From the NCBI GenBank assembly GCA_020638135.1, contig JACKJE010000028.1, positions 1 through 34,193 of the forward strand: DNA of 34,193 nt. The letters are read 5' to 3'. Shown one piece after another: positions 1 through 8,673 of this stretch. The notes under the pieces are model-generated. The model was not told the DNA's origin, searched no databases, and worked only from the letters and a program-made list of their open reading frames with translations. This DNA comes from Methylobacteriaceae bacterium (GTDB taxonomy: Bacteria > Pseudomonadota > Alphaproteobacteria > Rhizobiales > Beijerinckiaceae). Every line of letters starts with the position of its first letter. The stretch's first letter is position 1. The position numbers and the translations under genes are program-made.

Positions 1-249
1 GCGGGCGCGCCCGAGGCGGCGCTCAGGATCGCGGCGCTGCATTCCATGACGACGCTGACCGGTTCGGCGCTGATCGCGCTGATGCTGGCGCATGGCGGGC
101 TGACGGCGGAGGAAGCCTGGACGGCGGCCCATGTCGACGAGGATTGGCAGATGCGGCTGTGGGGCGCCGACGAGGAGGCGCTCGCCAAGCGCGCGCAGCG
201 CTTCGTCGATATGAAAGCTGCGGTCGATCTGTGGGGGGCGTTGGGCTAG
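1..249 (+). CDS. ATP12-family F1-ATPase assembly chaperone, C-terminal part
   Basis: The frame is open from base 1 and ends with TAG at 247-249, so the gene starts outside the window and only about 82 C-terminal residues are present. The stretches LHSMTTLTGSALIALML and AAHVDEDWQMRLWG match the end of ATP12 chaperones, where a conserved AxxVDExWQxxxWG-type motif precedes a short helical tail. ATP12 binds the F1 alpha subunit during ATP synthase assembly; the bacterial form is largely confined to Alphaproteobacteria. The stop codon overlaps by three bases the stop of the convergent Lrp gene, so no terminator lies between them. The family call rests on the C-terminal motif alone. Confidence 0.8.
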   Translation, partial: AGAPEAALRIAALHSMTTLTGSALIALMLAHGGLTAEEAWTAAHVDEDWQMRLWGADEEALAKRAQRFVDMKAAVDLWGALG

Positions 250-734
250 CCGAGCGGCAGCGCGGTCGTTTCCTTCACCCGGTTGAGCGCGATCGAGGTG
301 CGCGTGTTGGCGATGCCCTTGATGCGCGTGAGGAAGTCGATGAGGAAGCGGTGGAAGGCCTCGATGTCGCGCGTCGCCACTTTCAGCAGGTAGTCGTAGT
401 CGCCGGTCACGCGTACGCATTCCAGAATTTCCGCGCGAGCGAGCGCCGCTTTCTCGAATCGCTCCGAATATTCGACGGCCTGTCGCTCCAGGCGGACGTC
501 GACATAGGCGAGAAAGCCGGCGCCGACGGCGGGGCCGTCGAGCAGCGCGACATAGCCGCGGATGATTCCGGCGTCCTGCAGCGCGCGTACCCGGCGGTGG
601 CAGGGCGAGGGCGACAGGCCGACCTCCGACGCCAATTGCTGGTTCTGGATCGTCGCATCGCGCTGCAGGCGCGCGAGAATCCTGCGATCTATGGCGTCCA
701 ATGCACTAGAATCTGATTCCATATTTGCGCTCAC
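246..734 (-). CDS. Lrp/AsnC family transcriptional regulator
   Basis: This 162-residue protein has the usual Lrp/AsnC length and layout. An N-terminal winged HTH (about residues 12-65, with DRRILARLQRDA and the recognition helix region LSPSPCHRRVRALQ) is followed by a RAM/ligand-binding domain (about 70-150, with VTGDYDYLLKVATRDIEAF). Such proteins form dimers or octamers and sense amino acids or related metabolites. A second ATG four codons in (MESDSS) is an alternative start. It is transcribed divergently from the TPP decarboxylase gene across about 105 bp, the usual arrangement for a local regulator, so control of that gene is likely but inferred. Confidence 0.9.
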   Translation of the reverse strand: MSANMESDSSALDAIDRRILARLQRDATIQNQQLASEVGLSPSPCHRRVRALQDAGIIRGYVALLDGPAVGAGFLAYVDVRLERQAVEYSERFEKAALARAEILECVRVTGDYDYLLKVATRDIEAFHRFLIDFLTRIKGIANTRTSIALNRVKETTALPLG

Positions 735-839
735 TGATAGAATTCAATTGCACGAGACTGCTCTATAGAGCCAACAATAATCTGAAATTGCGCGCGAGGC
801 GACCCATGATTGTCCAATCAGGACATCAAGGGGACAACC
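735..839. promoter_or_regulatory. Divergent promoter region with a 10-bp palindrome
   Basis: This AT-richer stretch separates the Lrp gene from the decarboxylase gene and must hold both promoters. CTCTATAGAG at 761-770 is a perfect palindrome, and GAATTC-containing sequence lies at 739-749. Lrp-type regulators bind degenerate AT-rich palindromes, so this is a reasonable operator candidate, but no consensus promoter is convincing by eye. Confidence 0.4.
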
Positions 840-2495
840 ATGCCCAGAAAGACCGCCAAGAGAGTTCGCGCCGTCGATATCCTCCTGGACATTCTGCGCG
901 ACGAGGGCGCGACGACGATTTTCGGCAATCCCGGCTCGACTGAAATGCCGCTGATGGACGCGCTGGTCGACGCGCCGGACTTTCGCTACGTGCTCGGGCT
1001 GCAGGAGGCGACCGCGGTCGCCATGGCCGACGGCTACGCGCTCAAGACCGGGCGGCCGGCCTTCGTCAATCTCCATGCCGCCGGCGGGCTCGGCAACGCC
1101 ATGGGCGTGCTGGTGGCCTCCAAGGCGAGCGAGACGCCGCTCGTCGTCACCGCCGGCCAGCAGGACACGCGGCATCTGTTCAGCGATCCCTGGCTCGCGG
1201 GCGATCTCGTGTCGCTCGCCAAGCCCGTCACCAAATGGGCGACGGAAGTGCGGCGCGGCGCGGATGTCGGCATGGCCTTGCGGCGCGCTTTCGCCATTGC
1301 TGCCACGCCGCCGCAGGGGCCGGTGTTCCTGTCGCTGCCGATGGATATTCTGGAGCAGGAGGTGGATGCGCGCATCCCCGCGAAGTCGCGGCTGGCGGCG
1401 CGTGCGCCGAGCCCCGGCGCCGGCGATCTCGCCGCAAGGCTGGCCGAATGCGATCCAGCTCGCGTGGCGGTGCTGATCGGCGACGACGTGCCCGCCGACG
1501 CCTGCGAAGGCGCTGTCGCGCTGGCGCATGCCGGCGGTTATGTCGTCTACGGCGCGCAGCTGACGTCGCGCGCCGCGTTTCCTTCGCACGATCCGTGCTG
1601 GGGCGGCATGCTGAAGCCCGACTTCGCCGCGATCCGCGAGAAGCTCGCGGATGTCGAGGCAGTGCTGATGATCGGCGGACGCGCCTTCGTCGCCTATCCC
1701 TATCGCGAGGAGCGGCCGATCCCGGAGGCCGCGAAATTCTATCATGTCGCGGGCTCTCCCGAGGCGATCGGGCGCGAATTTCCGGCCGATTTCGCCGTCA
1801 CCGGCGATGTCGGCGCAACGCTGGAAGAAGCCGCGCGCGGGCTTGCGGGGCTGATCGATCAGGCTGGCGCGAAGAAGCGGGTGGCGACGCTCGGCCGCCA
1901 CAAGGCGGACGCCGAACGCGTTTCGCGCGCCGCGATTCTGGCCGACAGCGACGCACGGCCGATCTCGCCCGATCTCGCCGTGCTCAGCGTGCTCGACGCT
2001 CTGCCGGAAGGGGCTCTTATCGCCAACGATTCCGCGGCCACCTTCGGACAGGTGCAGGCGATCATGCGCACGGAGCCCGGCCTCTACTTCTTTTCACGCG
2101 GTGGGGTTCTGGGATGCGCCATGCCGGCGGCGGCCGGCATAGGTCTGGCGCACGAAGGTTGGGTCGCCTGCTTCTGCGGCGACGGCGGCGCCATGTATTC
2201 GCCGCAAGCCCTGTGGTCGGCGGCGCATTACAAGTCGCGCGTCATCTTCTTCGTGTTCAACAACGCCCGCTACAATGTGCTGATGAATGTCGCCAAGGGG
2301 CTAGGCGCCAAGAACGCGCTCGCCGGCAAGTATGTCGGCATGGACGTGGTCGAGCCGCGCGTCGATTTTCAGGCGCTGGCGAAGAGCATGGGCGTGCCGT
2401 CCGTTCAGGCGGACGACCCCGCGGCCATCGCGGCGGCGATCGCGACGGCGACGACGCGCGAGGGACCGAGTTTGATCGAGATCGCGATCGCGTGA
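840..2495 (+). CDS. mdlC: Benzoylformate decarboxylase-like TPP-dependent enzyme
   Basis: The 551-residue protein is a complete ThDP enzyme with N-terminal PYR, central and C-terminal PP domains. GNPGSTE (Ser33), LQEAT (Glu56) and NLHAAGG (His79) line up with catalytic Ser26, Glu47 and His70 of Pseudomonas putida benzoylformate decarboxylase. SHDPCWGG resembles the segment holding its His281. The cofactor motif GDGGAMYSPQ ending in FNN is in the C-terminal third. Benzoylformate decarboxylase converts phenylglyoxylate to benzaldehyde and CO2 in the mandelate pathway, but relatives use other 2-oxo acids, and no mandelate genes are nearby. I chose the ATG at 840 (MPRKTAKRVRAV); an in-frame ATG at 810 gives ten extra, unconserved residues. 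Family is firm, substrate is not. Confidence 0.85.
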   Translation: MPRKTAKRVRAVDILLDILRDEGATTIFGNPGSTEMPLMDALVDAPDFRYVLGLQEATAVAMADGYALKTGRPAFVNLHAAGGLGNAMGVLVASKASETPLVVTAGQQDTRHLFSDPWLAGDLVSLAKPVTKWATEVRRGADVGMALRRAFAIAATPPQGPVFLSLPMDILEQEVDARIPAKSRLAARAPSPGAGDLAARLAECDPARVAVLIGDDVPADACEGAVALAHAGGYVVYGAQLTSRAAFPSHDPCWGGMLKPDFAAIREKLADVEAVLMIGGRAFVAYPYREERPIPEAAKFYHVAGSPEAIGREFPADFAVTGDVGATLEEAARGLAGLIDQAGAKKRVATLGRHKADAERVSRAAILADSDARPISPDLAVLSVLDALPEGALIANDSAATFGQVQAIMRTEPGLYFFSRGGVLGCAMPAAAGIGLAHEGWVACFCGDGGAMYSPQALWSAAHYKSRVIFFVFNNARYNVLMNVAKGLGAKNALAGKYVGMDVVEPRVDFQALAKSMGVPSVQADDPAAIAAAIATATTREGPSLIEIAIA

Positions 2496-2529
2496 GGCAG
2501 GTGCAGGCCTGAAGATCGCGGTCGCTACC

Positions 2530-2966
2530 TCACCCGATCCGCCCCAGATGCGTGTCGCCGAACCGCTCGCCGTATTTGGGCGTAGCCGAGCGCGCTGTCG
2601 AAGCCGATATGGGCGGTCCAGAGCGCTGCGACCGGGTCACCAACTTCCGTGAAATGCATCAGGCCGGATGGAGGCCTTCAGAGACATGGAAATGACGACA
2701 ATGCCCGCGGTCAGAATGAGCGCAGGCAGGGCAACTGTATGCGCGAGGTTGGAGACGGCGGCGCCGATGCGTGGGCCTGAGATGAGCCAGCATCGACAGG
2801 TCGAGGCGCAAGAAGATCAAAGACAACCCAAGGCCAGGCGAGGCCGAGCAACGATGGAACGGCCCGAACAGAAGGCAGTTGAACAAGCCGATCTGCGATC
2901 AGGCCGAGGCGCAGCAGGATGCGCAGCGCGCCTGCAACGGCAGGGCATTATCCGCTCGTCCATCGT
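2530..2966 (-). pseudogene. DUF4260 family membrane protein, frameshifted remnant
   Basis: No single frame is open, but the minus strand spells a DUF4260 protein in pieces. In order these are LRLDLSMLAHL, then SGPRIGAAVSNLAHTVALPA and a hydrophobic stretch ILTAGIVVISM, then AHIGFDSALGY, then KYGERFGDTHLGRIG and a TGA at 2530-2532. The order and spacing match DUF4260, a small multi-span membrane family of unknown function. The N-terminal part is poorly recognisable and the start (about 2960) is a guess. At least three frame changes are needed. The gene is divergent from the glycosylase remnant. Sequencing error or real decay are both possible. Confidence 0.6.
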
Positions 2967-3009
2967 GCTGGCCTCTGCCCGGTGAGAGGGCCGGGCAGCC
3001 CGCGACCAT

Positions 3010-3721
3010 ACAGTTCAAACATATCCGCGCGGGCGGAGAAGCGAAAGGGCGCGAAGGTTCTGGCGTCGCTGATGCCGGAAGCCCGCGTCGAACAAGGCGC
3101 TGGCGAAGGTTGGCGACGACCGCTTTCTGTCGAGATGACGCACCGCGTGTTTTGCGCCGGATTCGTGTGGCGGGTGATCGAGCAGAAGTGCCGGCTTCGA
3201 AGTGCGTTCCTCAACTTTAGAACAAAGGCGCTCCTGTTCAGCCCGATGAGTTCTGGGAGGGACTCTGCGCGCGACACGCGGATCGTGCGCAACCCGCAGA
3301 AGATCAAATCCGTACGCGACAACGCGGCGTTCGTCGCTGATGTGACGAAACAGAGGCAAGAGCTTCAAGGCGCATGCTCGCCGCGTGGGCCGGAGGACGA
3401 CCAAGCGTGGGTCTGCTCGAAATGCTCGCCAAGCGCGGGTCGGGGCTCGGCGGCATGACTGGCCAGTATTTCTTGCGCTTTGCCGGCTGGGACGCGTTCA
3501 TCCTGTCGCGCGACGTCGTCGCCTGCTGCTGCGCGAGGCGGGCGTCGAGTCTCGGAAAAGCCTCGACGAAGGACCTGCGCAATGCGCAGGCGGCCTTCGC
3601 CGGCTGGCGCAAGGAGACCGGACTTTCGTTCACGCAGCTCTCGCGCATCTGCGCCATGTCGACTGGCGATAACATGGACGCCGCCACGCTTGCCGCGCGA
3701 ACGGGCGGCGGGGAGGAATAG
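3010..3721 (+). pseudogene. DNA-3-methyladenine glycosylase I-like gene, frameshifted
   Basis: Segments in alternating frames form a recognisable Tag-family protein of about 220 residues: RAEKRKGAKVLASLMP, MTHRVFCAGFVWRVIE, DEFWEGL, ARDTRIVRNPQKIKSVRDNA, GLLEMLAKRGSGLGGMTG, QYFLRFAGWDAFILSRDVVA and TGLSFTQLSRICAMSTGDN. Tag enzymes excise 3-methyladenine from alkylated DNA by a helix-hairpin-helix fold. The longest intact piece is an open frame at 3374-3721 covering the C-terminal third; even inside it the segment after DVVA reads better in another frame (LLREAGVES), suggesting two compensating shifts. At least five frame changes occur in 700 bp, denser than elsewhere on this side of the window. 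Homology is clear; whether the gene is dead in the organism is not. Confidence 0.7.
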
Positions 3722-3793
3722 GGCGTCTTGCCAAGCCTGCGCAGTGGTTCGACAATCGGCGCTTTGAAAACGGGAAAATTCAGGGCAGGGCGG

Positions 3794-5118
3794 ATGCAAG
3801 CGATATCTGACGGCGAAATGCGCCGGCGCGTCGTCGTTTCGTCAACCATCGGCAATGCGCTCGAATGGTTCGACTTCACGGTTTACGGCCTGTTCGCGAC
3901 AGTCGTGGCGGCCCAGTATTTTCCGGGCGCCGATCCGTCGACCGCGCTCCTGAAGGCCTTCGCCACCTTCGGAATCGCCTTCGCGGCGCGCCCGCTCGGC
4001 GGGCTCGTGTTCGGCCTCTATGCCGACAGGCACGGCCGCAAGCGCGCGCTCGTCGTGATGATCGCGATGATGGCGATCGGCACCGGCCTGATCGGGTTCG
4101 TTCCCAATCATGCCGCGATCGGACGGCCGGATCCTGCGGTCGTCGCGCGCCTGATCCAGGGGCTTTCGGCCGGCGGCGAATTCGGTTCTCTGGCCAGCGC
4201 CATGTTGAGGTCGAATTGGCGCCGCCGGGCTCCGGCGCGTGGCTTCTGGCTTAAGGCGCGTTCCAGATGGTGTCGCAGCTGAGCGCCGGCGTGCTTGGCG
4301 TGGTGATCGCGCTGGCGCTGAAGGCGATGCTGACTCCGGAGGATTTCGCGCGCTGGGGCTGGCGGGTTCCTTTCGTCCTCGGCATTCTGATCGGGCCCAT
4401 CGGCTATTATCTGCGCGCGCCACATCGACGAAAGCCCGGGAATTCAGGCTTCCATCTGGGTTAAAAAGCGGGCGGCTGCGACGACGCCGCGGCGGCGTAC
4501 GACGCTCGGCGAACTCTTCGCCAATCATCCGCGTGAACTCATTGCATCGTTCTGCCTGATCGCCGCAGGAACGGCGGCGAACTATGTCGGCACGGTCTTC
4601 ATGCCGAATTTCGCCGCGCCAGAGACTGAAACACGCTGATCGGCGCCGCCTATACGGGCCTGCTCGTTGTCAATTTGGTGAATGCCGTGCTGGTTCTCGT
4701 CTTCGGCGCGCTGTCGGACCGAGTGGGCCGCAAGACGCTGATCGTGCCCGCGCTCGTCGTGTACTGCGCCCTGTACTACGTACTGATGCGCCAGCTGGTC
4801 GCGGCGCCCACGGTCGCGCATCTCTGGCAATTGCAGGCTTCGGGCCTGCTACTCGGCGTGCTCGCCGGGCCCATGCCGGCCTTCATGACCGAAATTTTCC
4901 CTGTCGGCGTACGTTCGACCGGGGCGTCGCTGATGTACAACCTCGCGGTCATGCTGTTCGGCGGGCTGGCGCCCTTCTTCAGCGAGGGGCTGGTCAAGCT
5001 CACCGGCGACCGGGCCGCGCCGGTCTACTACATCTTCTTCGCCGCGGCTGTCGGCGTCGCCGGTCTGGCTCTGTATCGGGAGCGGCGACCGCCGCCGGCG
5101 GTTCCGCTGGGCGGGTAG
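3794..5118 (+). pseudogene. MFS transporter, metabolite:H+ symporter type, frameshifted
   Basis: Four consecutive open segments make one transporter of about 440 residues. The first starts at ATG 3794 (MQAISDGEMRRR) and holds GNALEWFDFTVYGL, typical of the ProP/ShiA-like MHS subgroup, and the loop motif GLYADRHGRKRA. The second covers MVSQLSAGVLG to about 4430. The third covers TTLGELFANHPRELIASF to about 4625. The fourth covers GAAYTGLLVVNLVNAVLV to GLALYRERRPPP, with the repeat loop motif GALSDRVGRKT. Frame changes fall near 4207-4250, 4430 and 4630, and a stop interrupts the frame after GAWLLA. The substrate cannot be told; relatives carry proline/betaine, shikimate or citrate-type acids with protons. 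Confidence 0.8.
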
Positions 5119-5229
5119 GGAGCGCGAGCTGCGCCCCCAACGAACGGCTGGGGCCTAATCGGTTTGTGCGGCGCGGCAAGCGTGCTATCAGCGCGCGACG
5201 GATTTGTGAAAGCTCCCGGGACGCCTGCG

Positions 5230-6765
5230 ATGAAGCACATTATCGAAGCCCTCGAACAGCGCCGCCAGGCGGCCCGCCTCGGCGGCGGCCAGAAGCGGAT
5301 CGACGCCCAGCATGCGCGCGGCAAGCTGACCGCGCGCGACCGCATCGAGCTCCTGCTCGATCACGGCTCTTTCGAGGAATTCGACATGTTCGTGCAGCAT
5401 CGCTGCGCGGACTTCGGCATGGACAAGGGCGAGAAAATCCCCGGCGACGGCGTCGTGACCGGCTGGGGCACGGTCAACGGCCGCACCGTCTATGTCTTCG
5501 CCAAGGATTTCCCGGTGTTCGGCGGCTCGCTGTCGGAGACCCACGCGCAAAAAATCACCAAGATCCAGGACATGGCGCTGCGCAATCGCGCGCCGATCAT
5601 CGGCCTGTTCGACGCCGGCGGCGCGCGCATCCAGGAGGGCGTCGCGGCGCTCGGCGGCTATGGCGAAGTGTTCCAGCGCAACGTGCTGGCGTCCGGCGTG
5701 ATCCCGCAGATTTCCGTGATCATGGGCCCGTGCGCCGGCGGCGACGTCTATTCGCCGGCCATGACCGATTTCATCTTCATGGTGCGCGACACCTCCTACA
5801 TGTTCGTGACGGGGCCGGAAGTCGTCAAAACGGTCACCAACGAGACGGTGACCGCGGAAGAACTCGGCGGCGCCTCGGTGCATACGACCAAGAGTTCGAT
5901 CGCGGATCGCGCCTATGACAACGACGTCGAGGCGCTGTTGCAGATGCGCCGCCTCCTCGACTTCCTGCCGCAGTCGAACACCGATCCCGTGCCGGAATGG
6001 CCGACCTTCGACGACAGCGCGCGCTACGATCATTCGCTCGATACGATCGTGCCCGAAAATCCGAACAAGCCCTACGATGTGAAGGAGCTGATCACGAAGG
6101 TCGTCGACGAAGGCGATTTCTTCGAGATCCAGGAAGCCCACGCCAAGAACATTGTCGTCGGCTTCGGCCGCATGGAAGGCCACACGATCGGCATCGTCGC
6201 CAACCAGCCGATGGTTCTGGCCGGCGTGCTCGACATCGACGCCTCGCGCAAGGCCGCGCGCTTTGTGCGCTTCTGCGACTGCTTCAACATTCCGATCGTC
6301 ACTTTCGTCGACGTGCCGGGCTTCCTGCCGGGAACCGCGCAGGAATACGGCGGCCTGATCAAGCACGGCGCGAAGCTCCTGTTCGCCTATGCCGAGGCGA
6401 CCGTGCCGAAGGTCACCGTCATCACGCGCAAGGCCTTCGGCGGCGCCTATGACGTCATGGCCTCCAAGCACCTGCGCGGCGACGTGAACTACGCATGGCC
6501 GACCGCGCAGATCGCGGTCATGGGCGCCAAGGGCGCGGTCGAGATCATCTTCCGCCAGGATATCGGCGATACGGAAAAGATCGCCCAGCGCACCAAGGAA
6601 TACGAGGACCGCTTTCTCTCGCCGTTCGTCGCCGCCGAGCGCGGCTATATCGACGAGGTGATCCAGCCCTTCGGGACGCGCAAGCGCGTCTCGCGCGCGC
6701 TCGCCATGCTGCGCCACAAGCAGCTGGAAAACCCGTGGAAGAAGCACGACAACATTCCGCTGTGA
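5230..6765 (+). CDS. pccB: Propionyl-CoA carboxylase beta subunit (carboxyltransferase)
   Basis: The 511-residue protein has standard PccB length and two crotonase-fold halves. RIDAQHARGKLTARDRI near the start, GARIQEGVAALGGYGE with the oxyanion-type glycines, MGPCAGGDVYSPAMTDF, and PGFLPGTAQEYGGLIKHGAK in the second half are family hallmarks. It transfers carboxyl from biotin to propionyl-CoA, giving methylmalonyl-CoA. The ATG at 5230 (MKHIIEALEQRR) is preferred because upstream in-frame codons encode unconserved sequence; the ribosome site is weak. The biotin subunit pccA lies 3.1 kb downstream on the same strand, so the two are not one tight operon. The stop abuts the petA stop on the other strand with no bases between. 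Confidence 0.96.
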   Translation: MKHIIEALEQRRQAARLGGGQKRIDAQHARGKLTARDRIELLLDHGSFEEFDMFVQHRCADFGMDKGEKIPGDGVVTGWGTVNGRTVYVFAKDFPVFGGSLSETHAQKITKIQDMALRNRAPIIGLFDAGGARIQEGVAALGGYGEVFQRNVLASGVIPQISVIMGPCAGGDVYSPAMTDFIFMVRDTSYMFVTGPEVVKTVTNETVTAEELGGASVHTTKSSIADRAYDNDVEALLQMRRLLDFLPQSNTDPVPEWPTFDDSARYDHSLDTIVPENPNKPYDVKELITKVVDEGDFFEIQEAHAKNIVVGFGRMEGHTIGIVANQPMVLAGVLDIDASRKAARFVRFCDCFNIPIVTFVDVPGFLPGTAQEYGGLIKHGAKLLFAYAEATVPKVTVITRKAFGGAYDVMASKHLRGDVNYAWPTAQIAVMGAKGAVEIIFRQDIGDTEKIAQRTKEYEDRFLSPFVAAERGYIDEVIQPFGTRKRVSRALAMLRHKQLENPWKKHDNIPL

Positions 6766-7404
6766 TCACATCTGCACGACGGAGCCCATGTCGAAACTGA
6801 CGCCTTCCGGGTTCTCGCCGATGCGCAGTTTCGTGTCGTTGACGAACCGATAGGGCGGCACGGGCAGGTTGTAGGGCGCGGGCACGCCGGAATAGACGCG
6901 GCCGGCGAGGTCGTATTTCGAGCCGTGACACGGGCAGAAGAAGCCGCCCGGCCAGTTTTCGACCGGCGTCGTCGCATTGGGCTCGGGCAGGAATTGCGGA
7001 ATGCAGCCGAGATGGGTGCAGATTCCGACATAGACGCCGACCTGCGGCCGCGCCGACCGGCTCCAGTTGTCGGCATAGGGCGGCTGCTGGCGGACCCGCG
7101 AATCCGGGTCGCGCAATTCCACGAGAATCGCCTTGTCCTTCAGCCCGTCCAGCGCCTTTTGCGGGCGGCTGACGATGAAGATCGGCGCGCCGCGCCAGCG
7201 GATGCGGATCATCTGGCCGGGCGCGAGCGCGGTAAGGTCGACGTCGACCGGCGCGCCGGCGGCGAGCGTATCGGCGGACGGCTCCATCTGATCGATGAAG
7301 GGCCAGGCGGTCGCGCCGACGCCGATGGCGGCGGCGGCGCCTGTCACGAGGAAAAGAAAATCCCGGCGTGTGGCTGCCGGGTGCTGCATGGCGACGTCAG
7401 ACAT
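6766..7404 (-). CDS. petA: Ubiquinol-cytochrome c reductase Rieske iron-sulfur subunit
   Basis: The 212-residue protein has a twin-arginine motif (RRDFL, Arg13-Arg14) and one N-terminal membrane segment (about 17-37), as expected for a Tat-exported Rieske anchor. The cluster ligands are in CTHLGC (Cys129, His131, with Cys134) and CPCHGS (Cys157, Cys159, His160); the Cys134-Cys159 disulfide pair is present. It passes electrons from quinol to cytochrome c1 in complex III. An AAGGAG ribosome site lies about 7 bases before the ATG at 7404; an upstream in-frame ATG at 7425 is less likely. Rieske genes usually head a petABC or fbcFH operon, but here the downstream neighbour is the convergent pccB, so petB and petC are not adjacent. 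Confidence 0.95.
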   Translation of the reverse strand: MSDVAMQHPAATRRDFLFLVTGAAAAIGVGATAWPFIDQMEPSADTLAAGAPVDVDLTALAPGQMIRIRWRGAPIFIVSRPQKALDGLKDKAILVELRDPDSRVRQQPPYADNWSRSARPQVGVYVGICTHLGCIPQFLPEPNATTPVENWPGGFFCPCHGSKYDLAGRVYSGVPAPYNLPVPPYRFVNDTKLRIGENPEGVSFDMGSVVQM

Positions 7405-7509
7405 GGGCTCGCTCCTTGCGAACAATGGCGCCCTGTCTTGCGTCGCCCGAGCGGCGACGGCGCATCTCCTAGATCACGAAAGCGGCGATAGTTTAGCCGT
7501 TGCGCAAAT

Positions 7510-8634
7510 TCAGGCGCGGCGCGCTGCTTTTTCGACCGCGCGAAACACGCGCAGGAAATTTTCGCCCGCGAGTTTCCTGAGATGCGGCTTCGGCCAGCCG
7601 CGGCGGATCAGTTCCGCGAAAATATGCGGAAAGCAGGAGACATCTTTCAGGCCTTCGCCCTGCGGGCCGCCGAAGAAATCCGAGCCGACGCCGATGTGAT
7701 CCGGCCCGACCTTCGACTTGAGATAGTCGAGATGATCGCAATATTGCGACAGGTTTCCGCGCGGCCAGGGCCCGGCGGCTTTCTCGCGCGCGGCGATCGC
7801 GGCGTCCGGGTCGCCGCCGTCGCTGTAGCCGCCGTGCGCGTCCTGCATGCTCTTCAGCCAGTCCTGCGATTTCTGCGCGATGAAATTCGGCACGAAGGTC
7901 GCCATCACCAGCGCGCCCTTGCCCGCGATGCGCGCCAGCACGTCGTCGGGCACGTTGCGCTTGTGATCGCACAGCGCGCGCGCGTTGGAATGGGAAAAAA
8001 CGACTGGCGCTCGTGAAGAATCGAGCGCCTGATGCATGACCTGGTCGCTGACATGGGCGCAATCGACGATCATGCCGAGATCGTTCATGCGTGCGATCAC
8101 TAGCTTGCCGAAATCGCTCAGGCCCTGCGAACGCGGCGCGTCGGTGGCGCTGTCGACCCAGTCGAGCGTCGCATTGTGGCAGAGCGTCATCAGGCGCACG
8201 CCAAGCGCGTAGTAGGCGTCGAGCGCGTCGAGCCGGTTCTCGATCGCGGCGCCGTTCTCGATCGCTATGAAGCTTGCGATTTTCTTCTGGCGATGCGCGC
8301 GCTTCACGTCGCTCGCTCGTAGAGCCGGCAAAAAGACGTCGGCATGGAGCGCGTTCATGCGCTTGATGAGCGCGATCTGCTGGAGCGCGTAGCTCGCGGC
8401 GTGCTGCTCGCGCGGCGGCACGAAGGCCGCCCAGAATTGCCCGGCCACGCGCCCTTCGCGCAGGCGCGGAATGTCGGTGTCGCCGGAATTGCGGCGCTGG
8501 TCGAGCCGGTAGGCGGCGACATCGCCCTGCGCCTGCCGATCAGCGCGGATGACATAGGGCAGGTCGTTATGGGCGTCGACGAGCGGCGAGGCGGCGAGAA
8601 TGTCGTGCGCCTGGCGCAGGGCGGGATCGGTCAT
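7510..8634 (-). CDS. Membrane dipeptidase, peptidase family M19
   Basis: The 374-residue protein belongs to the renal dipeptidase family of amidohydrolase-fold zinc enzymes. The metal-ligand segments appear in order: DAHNDLP near residue 20 (HxD), FIAIENG (bridging Glu), DCAHVS and VFSHSNARALCDH (two His), and GVGSDFFGG (Asp). Members hydrolyse dipeptides, including D-amino acid dipeptides and some beta-lactams. I chose the ATG at 8634 (MTDPALRQAHDIL) because the open frame further upstream overlaps the thioesterase gene and has no matching sequence. No signal peptide is visible, so the protein is probably cytoplasmic. It is divergent from the thioesterase gene. Confidence 0.9.
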   Translation of the reverse strand: MTDPALRQAHDILAASPLVDAHNDLPYVIRADRQAQGDVAAYRLDQRRNSGDTDIPRLREGRVAGQFWAAFVPPREQHAASYALQQIALIKRMNALHADVFLPALRASDVKRAHRQKKIASFIAIENGAAIENRLDALDAYYALGVRLMTLCHNATLDWVDSATDAPRSQGLSDFGKLVIARMNDLGMIVDCAHVSDQVMHQALDSSRAPVVFSHSNARALCDHKRNVPDDVLARIAGKGALVMATFVPNFIAQKSQDWLKSMQDAHGGYSDGGDPDAAIAAREKAAGPWPRGNLSQYCDHLDYLKSKVGPDHIGVGSDFFGGPQGEGLKDVSCFPHIFAELIRRGWPKPHLRKLAGENFLRVFRAVEKAARRA

Positions 8635-8673
8635 TTCGGGAAGATAGGACAGATTCGGGAATTCGCCGCGCCG

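Noticed and set aside
1235..2512. Long Arg-rich open frame of 425 codons over the decarboxylase gene
   Set aside because: It is the shadow of the real frame in GC-rich DNA; the composition is Arg/Ala/Gly-rich without family motifs, while the other frame has complete TPP-enzyme motifs.
5188..6747. 519-codon minus-strand open frame opposite pccB
   Set aside because: It mirrors the codon structure of pccB and has no recognisable domain.
6761..6770. Perfect palindrome TGTGATCACA between pccB and petA
   Set aside because: Two abutting convergent TGA stop codons always create TGATCA; only four extra bases match, so no operator or terminator need be invoked.
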